Assembly: GCA_035549175.1 (NCBI GenBank)
Contig: DASZRL010000065.1
Coordinates: 1 to 64,000, forward strand
DNA length: 64,000 bases
Direction of reading: 5' to 3'
From: DASTSN01 sp035549175
Lineage (GTDB): Bacteria > Bacteroidota > Bacteroidia > Chitinophagales > Chitinophagaceae
Shown: positions 1 through 7,416 of the stretch, one piece after another
How the letters are laid out: each line of letters starts with the position of its first letter
Position numbering within the stretch: position 1 is the stretch's first letter
Made by a program: the position numbers and the translations under genes
The notes under the pieces: generated by a model
The model's input: the letters and a program-made list of their open reading frames with translations, nothing else
Database searches by the model: none
Told to the model about the DNA's origin: nothing

Positions 1-37
1 GATTGGTAATGAAAAAACTCCTTCGGTGGATGGGGGT

Positions 38-52
38 AAAAAAAATGGCAGG
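38..52 (-). terminator. 3' end and T-run of the SRP RNA
   Basis: On the minus strand CCTGCC (47-52), the 3' half of the SRP RNA closing stem, is followed almost directly by eight T residues (38-45). A stem followed by a T-run is the form of an intrinsic terminator, and here it also defines the RNA's 3' end. Confidence 0.5.
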
Positions 53-141
53 CTGATTACATCGCACCGCTACAACCACTTATCCTTGCTGCCTTCCGGC
101 CCTGGGGAGGTTCAGCGGGAGCTGGTCGTGTAAGACCTGCC
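47..141 (-). ncRNA. ffs: Signal recognition particle RNA, small bacterial type (4.5S-like)
   Basis: The RNA partner of Ffh, which delivers nascent membrane and secreted proteins to the Sec translocon. The minus strand carries the nearly invariant tip GGCCGGAAGGCAGCAAGG (about 79-96), with the GGAA tetraloop and the A-rich symmetric loop that Ffh binds. The flanks form one long hairpin, with 5' GGCAGG (136-141) pairing with CCTGCC (47-52), giving about 95 nt, normal for Bacteroidota. A TATCTTTG promoter element lies just upstream and a T8 run just downstream. Ends are inferred from pairing and may be off by a few bases. Confidence 0.9.
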
Positions 142-628
142 GGCGCAAAGATAGGGATAAGTTTTGTTTCATCGATAATTTACCGGCGGTCTTTCCGGGT
201 CTTGACTTCCTTCCCCGTTTGTACGGTTGATCCTCCGGGGAGGAGTCCGCCGGCAGCTGGTCAGGTAATTTTTTTAGCCAGATGGTCACCTGCTTGGTAA
301 TGGCCGGGTTCTGGCGCAGGGTGGCTTTTACCGTGACCCGATCCGAGGGGAAGTCAGGAGCCAGGATGAGATCATTGCCCTCAAAATGACCGGCATTGGA
401 TTCCAGGATGATTTCACGGGGAGTGAGGGGAAGCCACCTGCCATCGGATAGCTTGCCGTCGACGTTAATGTAGTTGTGAACCCCTTTTTTCAGGCTATCT
501 GTATATAAGTGAAAATAGATGGAATCGATCTGCTGGGATTCGGCACGCCCCAACCCGCCCAGTACCATAGCATACAGGCACAGGGGCCGGGCCTTCATAA
601 AAGCGAGGGAAAAGGAAACCCAGTTCAT
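80..628 (-). CDS. Secreted protein of unknown function whose frame runs into the SRP RNA gene
   Basis: A 182-residue protein I do not recognise. The N-terminus has a hydrophobic segment (about residues 5-28) fitting a signal peptide, so the product is probably periplasmic or surface exposed. The middle (about 33-125) looks like a beta-rich domain, followed by a basic, low-complexity tail. An ATG at 598 (residue 11) is an alternative start, but the one chosen is preceded by TTTTGAGAAA. The last 20 or so codons are read through the SRP RNA gene, where base order is fixed by RNA function, so the annotated C-terminus may not be functional protein or the frame may have lost its original stop. Existence of the gene is likely; its 3' end is doubtful. 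Confidence 0.6.
   Translation of the reverse strand: MNWVSFSLAFMKARPLCLYAMVLGGLGRAESQQIDSIYFHLYTDSLKKGVHNYINVDGKLSDGRWLPLTPREIILESNAGHFEGNDLILAPDFPSDRVTVKATLRQNPAITKQVTIWLKKLPDQLPADSSPEDQPYKRGRKSRPGKTAGKLSMKQNLSLSLRRQVLHDQLPLNLPRAGRQQG
146..153 (-). promoter_or_regulatory. -7 promoter element of the SRP RNA gene
   Basis: The minus strand reads TATCTTTG, an exact match to the Bacteroidota -7 consensus TAnnTTTG. It would place the transcription start near 139-142, which is where base pairing independently puts the SRP RNA 5' end. No clear TTTG was seen at the -33 position. Confidence 0.6.
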
Positions 629-660
629 TTTCTCAAAATTACTGATTGGTGAGTATACCG

Positions 661-1422
661 TTATTTGCCACCGAATCGTCGCCCGACCAGCAATTTGAAT
701 ATGCCGTGATTGGAATTGGGCGTTACCCCGAACAGGTATCCGGTGTTACATTCCCAGCCCGGAAGAAAGTAAAGATCCACCATGGGACCGATCAGGTGTT
801 CCTGTTCCCTTCCCGGCAGAATCTCCCGAAACGTACCGAGCGTTCCGTAATATTCAAATCCTACCCCCACTTTCTGCTGGATTGTGTAAACGGATTTAAA
901 CTGGGGGGTAATTCCCAGGTGTTTGTCGTTTCCGGTGAGGGCAAAATCCATGTTGGGGTTCAGGGCAACGTACCAGTTGCCAAAGGTCTTGTCCAGGATG
1001 GGACGGATTTCACCCTCCCAGATATAATCCTGTTGGGAACTGGGTCGCAGAAAGCCGATTTCCAAGGACAAGCTGGCCCCAAACGGCCATTTCCATTTTT
1101 CCGGCACGGTGTAGCGGGGGCGGATATGGGTTCCCAGGTATTCATAATGCTGGCCAGGTACTACGGCGGTGAAAAAGTAGACCCCCATTTCAAAGTTGCC
1201 CCCCAGGCCGTGGGTAATCTCAAGGGATTCGTTCAGATAACGGGCTGATTTGGGATCGGGCAGGCCGTCCCTCCCTCGGAAGGTGTAATTACTGTGAAGT
1301 TCCAGGAAGGTGACATCTTTCTGTGTAATCGGGGAGGAGTAGACCTGGATTTCGTTATCGGCCTGGCTGAATCCGAGGTGTACGGAAATCAGCAGGATTA
1401 ACAGAAGGAAGTTTTTCTGCAT
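661..1422 (-). CDS. Outer-membrane beta-barrel protein, unknown function
   Basis: A 253-residue protein starting at an ATG directly before a clear signal peptide (hydrophobic core LLLILLISVHLGF, cleavage near FSQ-AD). The open frame extends further upstream, but that extension lacks signal features and looks non-coding. The mature part alternates aromatic and polar residues in short strands (many Y, F, W and G), as in monomeric outer-membrane barrels, and ends in a strand rich in G and hydrophobic residues. It resembles the loosely defined PF13557 (MetA-pathway-type) barrels, but that placement is from general appearance only. The neighbours are also envelope proteins on the same strand. No substrate can be read from the sequence. 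Confidence 0.65.
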   Translation of the reverse strand: MQKNFLLLILLISVHLGFSQADNEIQVYSSPITQKDVTFLELHSNYTFRGRDGLPDPKSARYLNESLEITHGLGGNFEMGVYFFTAVVPGQHYEYLGTHIRPRYTVPEKWKWPFGASLSLEIGFLRPSSQQDYIWEGEIRPILDKTFGNWYVALNPNMDFALTGNDKHLGITPQFKSVYTIQQKVGVGFEYYGTLGTFREILPGREQEHLIGPMVDLYFLPGWECNTGYLFGVTPNSNHGIFKLLVGRRFGGK

Positions 1423-1833
1423 GTAAGGTGGTTGATGTATAGATAAAATTTGAAGTAGCCATCGGTTACCTGCCCTAGGCGCCACCAGGCCCATTTTCCG
1501 GGCCCTGCCGGCTGGTTTCCGGGCACCCGCCTTGTCGTTCCTGTCCACTTGCTTCATGGATTTGCTGACATTTTTCGAAAAATTGAGGCAAACCTACAGG
1601 GAATCCGCGGGATAAACCAATCAGGGCGGCCTAGTATGACCGCACGGATTCTCGCGCCGGATTCCGTCGGTCAGGATATATAGATGATTTTTAGCCGGTT
1701 TTCCTGTGCTTGGTTGACCTATTTTTCCCGGTTCCAGCCCATAGCGTCTCCTCCCTGCATCGCCGGGTCAACACGCCTGTTGCGTGCTGGGCCAACTTGG
1801 CTCCGGCGAAGGCAGGAATATCCGGGTGGGTGG

Positions 1834-1858
1834 ATCCGGCTAGCCGAGATAGCCGGAT
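1834..1858. repeat. Inverted repeat, 9-bp arms
   Basis: ATCCGGCTA (1834-1842) and its reverse complement TAGCCGGAT (1850-1858) are separated by 7 bases. No T-run follows on either side, so it is not a standard terminator. Function unknown. Confidence 0.6.
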
Positions 1859-2162
1859 GAGGAAGAAGGTTTCGAAAATGGAAATGGCTGCCCCGATTCC
1901 TGGCAGCCAGGTATCCTATATTGGCTGAACCGGAGTGCGCGTTTCAGCCGGGTTTTCCCTGGCGCACAGGCAAATACCTCATCCCGGGTCCGGATCCGGG
2001 TCAGGCGTCTCCATTGGAGAGTCCGGGCGTGTCAGCTACCGCGCACTGTCTGTAGAAATACCCGGCCCTGAATACAAAGACGCCCCCCTCACTTTCACGG
2101 CCAGGTTGGGGGTCGACAAGGCAGCGGGCTGTGCCGGACTTGGCTGAGTGTACCTTATTCCT

Positions 2163-2183
2163 GGCCTGGCCGGGGGCCAGGCC
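2163..2183. repeat. GC-rich inverted repeat, 9-bp arms
   Basis: GGCCTGGCC (2163-2171) and GGCCAGGCC (2175-2183) form a perfect stem with a 3-base loop about 90 bases downstream of the small secreted-protein gene that ends at 2276. It may help end that transcript, but there is no T-run. Confidence 0.6.
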
Positions 2184-2275
2184 GGATGACAGCCAGCACC
2201 AAGCCAAAGCGTCCCGTATTTTCGGCAATGACCACTTCCCGGGTAACGGGAGCCGGCCGACTAAATACGTCGGCC

Positions 2276-2623
2276 TTACCAGGAACGGTATCCGGTAGAG
2301 CCGTCATGCATCACACCCGGGTCATTGCCCCGGTTGAGATAGACGGAAGGATCCCGAACCACCCTGGCGGAATCCCCGTAAACCAGTACGTAGGGACTGA
2401 GTTCCTCGCCGGCCTGCCTGCCGGTCGGGGTTGAGCGCTGGCCGTTATGCCAGTAATAAATTTTCCGTTGGTCCATTTGTGCAAAGGTCGTCAGTACCCC
2501 ACCCAAACGGTATTCACGACCCGAGGTGACTGAATCCCTCCGGCTGACTGTTCGCGTAATCTGCGAAAAACCCAGGCTCGGAAGCATTACCAGACCCAGG
2601 GCGACCATCCATATCTTTTTCAT
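2276..2623 (-). CDS. Small secreted protein, unknown function
   Basis: A 115-residue protein. The start is set at the ATG that opens a textbook signal peptide (MKKIW, hydrophobic core, cleavage near GFSQ). An upstream in-frame extension of 57 codons is rejected because it has no signal features and is arginine/tryptophan-rich like non-coding frames. The mature part (about 95 residues) contains a YYWHNGQRS segment and several RD/SR pairs. I recognise no domain. It is flanked by long non-coding stretches and is probably transcribed alone. Confidence 0.5.
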   Translation of the reverse strand: MKKIWMVALGLVMLPSLGFSQITRTVSRRDSVTSGREYRLGGVLTTFAQMDQRKIYYWHNGQRSTPTGRQAGEELSPYVLVYGDSARVVRDPSVYLNRGNDPGVMHDGSTGYRSW

Positions 2624-2902
2624 ATCCCGGACTTTTAGGGTTATACCCAGTACGCCGCAAAAATACTGCCGCAACACCGCCGCTGCAGCAGTGGGGACAA
2701 GAATTGACCCAGGCCATCTCACGACCCGCCACGTTGAACCGGCTGAACTGCCGGAATGAACGACTCGATCTCCGGACTGGCCGAACCAAAGCATTCCCTG
2801 GTCGATTCTGTCAGGCTATACATGGCATGACAAATAACCGCGGTGTGCAGGCAGGTAGTCGGTCCTCCGGCTGACAGATTCGCCTGTCCGGAACGCCCGA
2901 TC

Positions 2903-3463
2903 CTATTTCATGAGGTTCTTGGTAGCCTCCCGGATCGGATAGAAATCCAGGTATTGTCCGACAAAATCAATTTTGCCGGAAGATCCGTAATGGCTGGTCG
3001 TATGCATCCAGAACTGAAGGCGTTTCCCGTTCTTATACTTCACCCGGGCCATGGCCCAGAAAAGCACCCATTTTCCAGCGGGTTCGTACATGGACTGGCT
3101 TTGGTAAACCCGGATGGGGAGCACGACCTGCTCGGGGAAACTGATCGAATCAATTACTTTCCACCGTCCCTTGTAATAATCGGCCACAGCCTTTTTCCCG
3201 ATGGCGCTGTCGCCACCAGACCACACGTAGCGTACATTATCCTCATACGGGGCTACCATGGCATCCACGTCCCCCCTGGCAAATGCGGCGAAGGAATTCT
3301 TCACCTCGTCGCCTTCCCGCATGGGCAGGAGTTCACTGGTGGGATTCGCCTGGCGGGCGGTGGTATCCGTACCCGTTGTGGAGGGAGCTGCCTTTTCCTC
3401 TTTCTGGTTTTGGCAGGAAGCAAGCAAGGTCAGCACGACCATGCCGAAGAACACTTTTTTCAT
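2903..3463 (-). CDS. Lipoprotein with a SnoaL/NTF2-like domain
   Basis: A 186-residue protein. Residues 1-17 form a lipoprotein signal with the lipobox LLASC (Cys17), followed by a Q/E/K-rich linker, so it is expected to be lipid-anchored in the envelope. From about residue 50 the pattern (a helix around NSFAAFARGDVDAMVAPYEDNV, then GKKAVADYYKGRW, then beta-strands) matches the NTF2-like/SnoaL cone fold, a fold often used for binding small molecules. No catalytic residues can be assigned. An ACAGG motif lies just upstream of the ATG. Likely a single-gene transcript. Confidence 0.7.
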   Translation of the reverse strand: MKKVFFGMVVLTLLASCQNQKEEKAAPSTTGTDTTARQANPTSELLPMREGDEVKNSFAAFARGDVDAMVAPYEDNVRYVWSGGDSAIGKKAVADYYKGRWKVIDSISFPEQVVLPIRVYQSQSMYEPAGKWVLFWAMARVKYKNGKRLQFWMHTTSHYGSSGKIDFVGQYLDFYPIREATKNLMK

Positions 3464-3882
3464 ACCTGTAAATTTTTAAGATGAAAAAACCGGATACGGG
3501 GGAAAAGTGACCTAGGGGAGTGGAATTAATGTCGGTGATTAGCAAAAGAAAATTACCTTGTTTAATACATATAAGCCGATTTTTTAATGCATGGCCGTTG
3601 CATGGATCGAACCCTTGCCGCATAGTCAGGTGCTTCCGGGACCTCTGAAATCATATGGAAGGAGTCGTACCGGGGAATGGGTAATCCCTGATGGGGCAGG
3701 AAGAATGGTCCATCCCGGTAACTGCACCCGAACAAATGGGGGATGTTCCGGATACAGAAGAAACCGCATCCGGGAAGCCGCTTTGACCCGGGATATCGAT
3801 CCTTTCCCGGGCGGTCCGGCCGCGATCCAGAAAAAGCCGTTACACCGGGGCCTTCAGGCGGTCCTGGCCAATGGCTTCCAGG
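3464..3882. other. About 420-bp non-coding stretch
   Basis: I see no supportable gene. The A/T-rich part (about 3530-3590) is the likely promoter region of the lipoprotein gene reading leftwards. The rest is GC-rich and shows no hairpin with a T-run. Short open frames here have no coding features. Confidence 0.4.
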
Positions 3883-5754
3883 TTAATAGGTAAGGTTCAG
3901 GGGCCTGTCCTTTGGGTATTTTATCACATATCCGAATTGAACCCTCGTCTCCTTTCTGGGATCTATATCAAGTTGCCAGGCCAGAAGCTGGGTATTCTCG
4001 GAAAGCTGGGCTCCCTCATATTTTTTATCCTGGATTTCGATCTCCTTGTCCGTGGAAATAGGGAACTGATCCTCAATGGTCAGGTGAACCGGCTGCTGCT
4101 TATTGTTCCGTACGGTGATCTGGTAGACCCGGCTTTCCGTGCGGTTCCTGCCAAGCAATTTTCGGGAACTGAATTGTTTCAGCATCTCCCGCTTCACCAC
4201 GACCCCATTGTCCCTACCCAGGGATAATTTCAGGGTATCCCCGGCATTGGTTATATCCAGGAAGCTCTTACCCAGATACGTGCCTTCAAAAAAGAGGTTC
4301 GCATTTCCAGGCTGGAGACTGAGGTCCTGCCAGTCGGTTAGGCTGGCCGTAAGGTAGGCGGTTGGTTCCAGTTTGGGCACAGCGTAATATGCGTAGGAAG
4401 CATGGACTTCATACGCATCGATATCGGCGGTATAGCTTTTGCCGTCTGCGGGCACTGAATAAGGACCTTTAATTTCATAAACCACGGTGGTCGGCTGATA
4501 GGTTTTAATGACCTCCAAGTTGCCGGGCTGTTTTCCTGACTCGTTGGCTCCCGGCTCTGCGTCCCGGTCCCGTGTAGCCATTTGGCTGGTGTACCCGTTG
4601 ACAACCACCTCGTCGAGATGCTGGACCAAAGGAACCAGGGTAACCATCCACTGGCTTCCTGAAAAAGCGGAAAATTCCCTGGTTTCATAACCTACTGCCT
4701 GCACACTAACTACCACCCAGGGAGTATTTGCCGGCAGGTGAAAAATCCCCTGGTTATCAGTCGCAGTAGCCAGGCGCGTCCCTTTTATCCCTACCGTGGC
4801 TCCCGCCAGGGGATTTCCCGCATCGTCCACCAGGCGGCCTACCACTTCACCGGGATACATCTTCCCAGCCAGGAGGCCCGGTAACGGACGAACGTAGGTC
4901 CCGAAGCCCATATACCATGGCGTTATGACAGGCTTGTCCCCTTTCAACCAGGGATTACCGGTCGACAACAACAATTTCACGTCTTTCCAATCTTCCCCTG
5001 ATTGCTGAAAAATAGTTGCCCTGAACTGGATCAGGATGGGTTGCTGGATATCCCGGACCCGGATGTCATAGGAAGGAACCCATCCGGCTTTCCGGATGAG
5101 GTAACGGAGCGTAACGGTGGCGATACCGTTTTGCTGGTTTTGCACGGTAACCAGGACCTCACTGGTAGACAATCCACTCTGTTGCTGGAGGGAAAGGATT
5201 TGGCGCCTGATCCGGCTCAGACTGGAATCCAGGGTTCGGAGCGACCGGTTTGTCTCCCGGCGGTGCTGGTAAATATCCATCCAGCGGGCCCGCTGAAAAT
5301 CAAGTGCCTCTTTTAAATCTGCGGTTTTAAGCCCGTTACTGCCACCGATGGACTGATTTTTTACCAGGCTGGCCTGCTCCTGGTCATACACAGCCAGCAT
5401 ATTCTGCAAGCCAGTCCTTTTTTCTTCCAGGCTTTCCTGTTCCTGGCTGAGACGGGACATTTCTTCCTGCTGGGTTTGCTGTTTCAGGAAATTTTGCTGA
5501 CACAGGACCGAAATGACCGACAGATCACCCGATACGTTCACCTGCAGGCTTTCCTTATCAATATCCGGTGAAATGTCATCGAATATGAGCTGCCTGGTCC
5601 CCGCAGGAAGTGGGCCGCGGTAGCTTCTTTCTACCTGGGCCCCGTCAAGAAAGACGGTCACCTTTTCCACTTTGCTGGTCAGTTCCAACTTTTCCTGGGC
5701 ACTTCCAAACCGGGTCAGGCCCACCAGAAATCCAATAAGTACAATTGGTTTCAT
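3883..5754 (-). CDS. DUF4140/DUF4139 (mucoidy-inhibitor MuiA-like) secreted protein with inserted carboxypeptidase-regulatory domain
   Basis: A 623-residue secreted protein. Residues 1-19 are a signal peptide. About 27-125 match DUF4140 (the VTVFLDGAQVER segment), a coiled coil spans about 90-190, and DUF4139 covers about 205-623 (RKAGWVPSYDIRV, GEDWKDVKLLLSTG, YEIKGPYSVPADGK). The family is named after a Pseudomonas mucoidy inhibitor; its biochemical role is unknown. Unusually, residues about 302-375 form a complete carboxypeptidase-regulatory-like beta-sandwich (GRLVDDAGNPLAGATVGIKG ... GYETREF), directly followed by DEVVVNGYTSQ (381-391), which looks like the start of a SusC/TonB-receptor plug. 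This insert splits DUF4139. The flanks are unrelated genes on the same strand. Confidence 0.85.
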   Translation of the reverse strand: MKPIVLIGFLVGLTRFGSAQEKLELTSKVEKVTVFLDGAQVERSYRGPLPAGTRQLIFDDISPDIDKESLQVNVSGDLSVISVLCQQNFLKQQTQQEEMSRLSQEQESLEEKRTGLQNMLAVYDQEQASLVKNQSIGGSNGLKTADLKEALDFQRARWMDIYQHRRETNRSLRTLDSSLSRIRRQILSLQQQSGLSTSEVLVTVQNQQNGIATVTLRYLIRKAGWVPSYDIRVRDIQQPILIQFRATIFQQSGEDWKDVKLLLSTGNPWLKGDKPVITPWYMGFGTYVRPLPGLLAGKMYPGEVVGRLVDDAGNPLAGATVGIKGTRLATATDNQGIFHLPANTPWVVVSVQAVGYETREFSAFSGSQWMVTLVPLVQHLDEVVVNGYTSQMATRDRDAEPGANESGKQPGNLEVIKTYQPTTVVYEIKGPYSVPADGKSYTADIDAYEVHASYAYYAVPKLEPTAYLTASLTDWQDLSLQPGNANLFFEGTYLGKSFLDITNAGDTLKLSLGRDNGVVVKREMLKQFSSRKLLGRNRTESRVYQITVRNNKQQPVHLTIEDQFPISTDKEIEIQDKKYEGAQLSENTQLLAWQLDIDPRKETRVQFGYVIKYPKDRPLNLTY

Positions 5755-5829
5755 ACGGCTATTTTTCCGGGGGATGCCGAACCAAAACGAATTACATAAA
5801 ATTACTATCGTTAAATAGGGCAGCAGGGC

Positions 5830-6225
5830 TCAGGGAGCTTTCCGACTTCCTTTTTTATCCTTTTCCTTTTTTCGCAGTTCTTCAGCCCTGTAAACCACCA
5901 GCTGCCTGATCAGATCCACCGGGAGTGGCCGGTCATGGGGAAACTGGATGGAGCCCTTGGCAAACCTGAACCCGACCAGGGCATGCCTGTGCTGGGCAAC
6001 GCACCCGGAGCCGGGATAAAAGCCGATATGGTTCTTGAAAGCGGCAAAGTAAACCAGGATACCACCCAGGCGGTATGCGGGCATCCTGTAACTGATGCCC
6101 TCTTCCAAGCCTGGCACCTCCTGGAATAGGATTCTTCGGATTGCCCGAAGCCTGGCTTGCGTTTTGGAGGGGAATTGGCTGATATACTGGCTGACAGATT
6201 GGGCGGGGCGGGTATCCTGTTTCAT
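5830..6225 (-). CDS. DUF1801 (YdhG/CyaY-like) domain protein
   Basis: A 131-residue cytoplasmic protein. It matches the DUF1801/YdhG family: the segment SVSQYISQFPSKTQARLRAI, then EGISYRMPAYRLGG, then a beta-stretch ILVYFAAFKNHIGFYP, then KGSIQFPHDRPLPVDLI. Members adopt an alpha/beta fold resembling frataxin and some have been called iron chaperones, though this is not firmly established. The C-terminus is a short run of basic residues (KKEKDKKGSRK). The start is the ATG with the family's expected N-terminal length. It sits between two secreted-protein genes with 75-bp and 45-bp gaps and may be co-transcribed with the HExxH gene upstream. Confidence 0.75.
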   Translation of the reverse strand: MKQDTRPAQSVSQYISQFPSKTQARLRAIRRILFQEVPGLEEGISYRMPAYRLGGILVYFAAFKNHIGFYPGSGCVAQHRHALVGFRFAKGSIQFPHDRPLPVDLIRQLVVYRAEELRKKEKDKKGSRKAP

Positions 6226-6270
6226 GTATTGAGTAGTTTTGAGGTCAAACCAATCAGAACGAGTTACCGG

Positions 6271-7320
6271 CTAACGGGGCCGCCGGGCAAGCTGCTCCCG
6301 GATCAGCTCCACCACACTGGTCGTTTGGGTGCCAAACAGGGGAGACGCCCAGTTTCTGTCCGGCGCCAGCCGGTTTAACACCAGGAATAACCCCAGACCT
6401 TCTTCCTGAGACCACCATTTTCCGTTTCGCCGCACGCCGGATAGGGCCAGGGCGGGTGGCAGGTTACCCCCACGGGGATGAACCATCCAGGTATACATCG
6501 AGAACTGGCCCAAGCCTTCCATGGTCAGAAAAAACGCGTCAATGGTAGCCAAGCTGGCTGCCCGGTCATTAAAATATTTATCATGACGGCGGTCCATACA
6601 TTCCAGTCCGGAAAGGGTCAATGCCTCCAGCTGCGTGGCGTCGGGAGCAGCAGCCGCCCGATAAAAGAATTGGTTTTCCTGGTTGTACAGCGCAACATAC
6701 TCCGTATCTTTCTCATAAAGGTTTTGGACGATATCGTCCGTAAATTCCACTTCCAGCTGGCTGGCCTTTTCCAGCGACGACATTTCTCTTCCGAAATTCT
6801 GCATTTGCTGGGAATGGGAAAACTCATGGACAAAAACCCCCGTAACCAGCCGGGTCATTCCGAGCTCCTGGCTGGTTACACCGGCCTTTTCCCAGAAATC
6901 AACCAGGGGCATGACGAAAAACGAACGGGTCGAGTCATCCGGATTCTGACCGGCAAACGACATAAGTCCAACCGGCACCACGGTATGGTCGGGCAGCGTG
7001 ATTTTTCCCCGGTGCTGGGACCGTCTCCACAGGTAGGAAACACCCATCAGCCGGGGTCCCCGGAATGCGGGACCCGAAGGCACCGTGATGGGAGAGGTGG
7101 AATACACGTACAGGCTATCAAAAAAGATAAAGTCCACCGGTCGAAGGGCCCGCAGGCCGTACTGCTGTGCAGCTACCAGTTCCCAGGCCTTGAAAAAGCC
7201 GCTTACATCCTTGAAAAAGGCCGGGTTGACCGAAGCGGTCTTGGTATTTGGGGTACCTTGCCCGAAAGCATCTGCTAACAGCAGGAGAAAAAGCGGCCAA
7301 AGGCGGTAAATACGGTTCAT
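6271..7320 (-). CDS. Secreted HExxH (zincin-like) protein, putative metallopeptidase
   Basis: A 349-residue protein with a signal peptide (residues 1-20, ending DAFGQ). The central helix carries VHEFSH (His165, Glu166, His169), the zinc-binding and catalytic motif of zincins, followed by SHSQQMQNFG. A possible third ligand is Glu268 in the conserved-looking segment TMEGLGQFSMYTWM. I cannot name the peptidase family. The protein lacks any recognisable C-terminal sorting domain. The product is probably periplasmic or exported. Proteolytic activity is an inference from the motif; some HExxH proteins in this phylum have no shown protease activity. Confidence 0.65.
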   Translation of the reverse strand: MNRIYRLWPLFLLLLADAFGQGTPNTKTASVNPAFFKDVSGFFKAWELVAAQQYGLRALRPVDFIFFDSLYVYSTSPITVPSGPAFRGPRLMGVSYLWRRSQHRGKITLPDHTVVPVGLMSFAGQNPDDSTRSFFVMPLVDFWEKAGVTSQELGMTRLVTGVFVHEFSHSQQMQNFGREMSSLEKASQLEVEFTDDIVQNLYEKDTEYVALYNQENQFFYRAAAAPDATQLEALTLSGLECMDRRHDKYFNDRAASLATIDAFFLTMEGLGQFSMYTWMVHPRGGNLPPALALSGVRRNGKWWSQEEGLGLFLVLNRLAPDRNWASPLFGTQTTSVVELIREQLARRPR

Positions 7321-7416
7321 GGTATGGCAATAATTTAACTATCCCATCCGGGCGAAGACCGGCAGAATTCTATCATAACTTACAGGAAACAGTTCTGGAA
7401 GGCATCGCCTGCCTGG

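Larger units (their letters stand above)
1423..2275. other. About 850-bp stretch without a convincing gene
   Basis: No frame here has a plausible start, composition or recognisable family. Short frames on both strands lack signal peptides and coding character. The stretch does hold several inverted repeats: a 9-bp-arm repeat at 1834-1858, one at 2163-2183, and a CCGGATCCGG palindrome near 1990-2000. It could hold a decayed gene or unrecognised regulatory or RNA elements. Confidence 0.4.

Noticed and set aside
646..1248. Open frame on the plus strand across the outer-membrane barrel gene
   Set aside because: No signal peptide or family features; the minus strand frame has both.
1710..2147. 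Two short plus-strand open frames in the 850-bp gap
   Set aside because: Arginine/serine-rich composition without domain features or a ribosome binding site.
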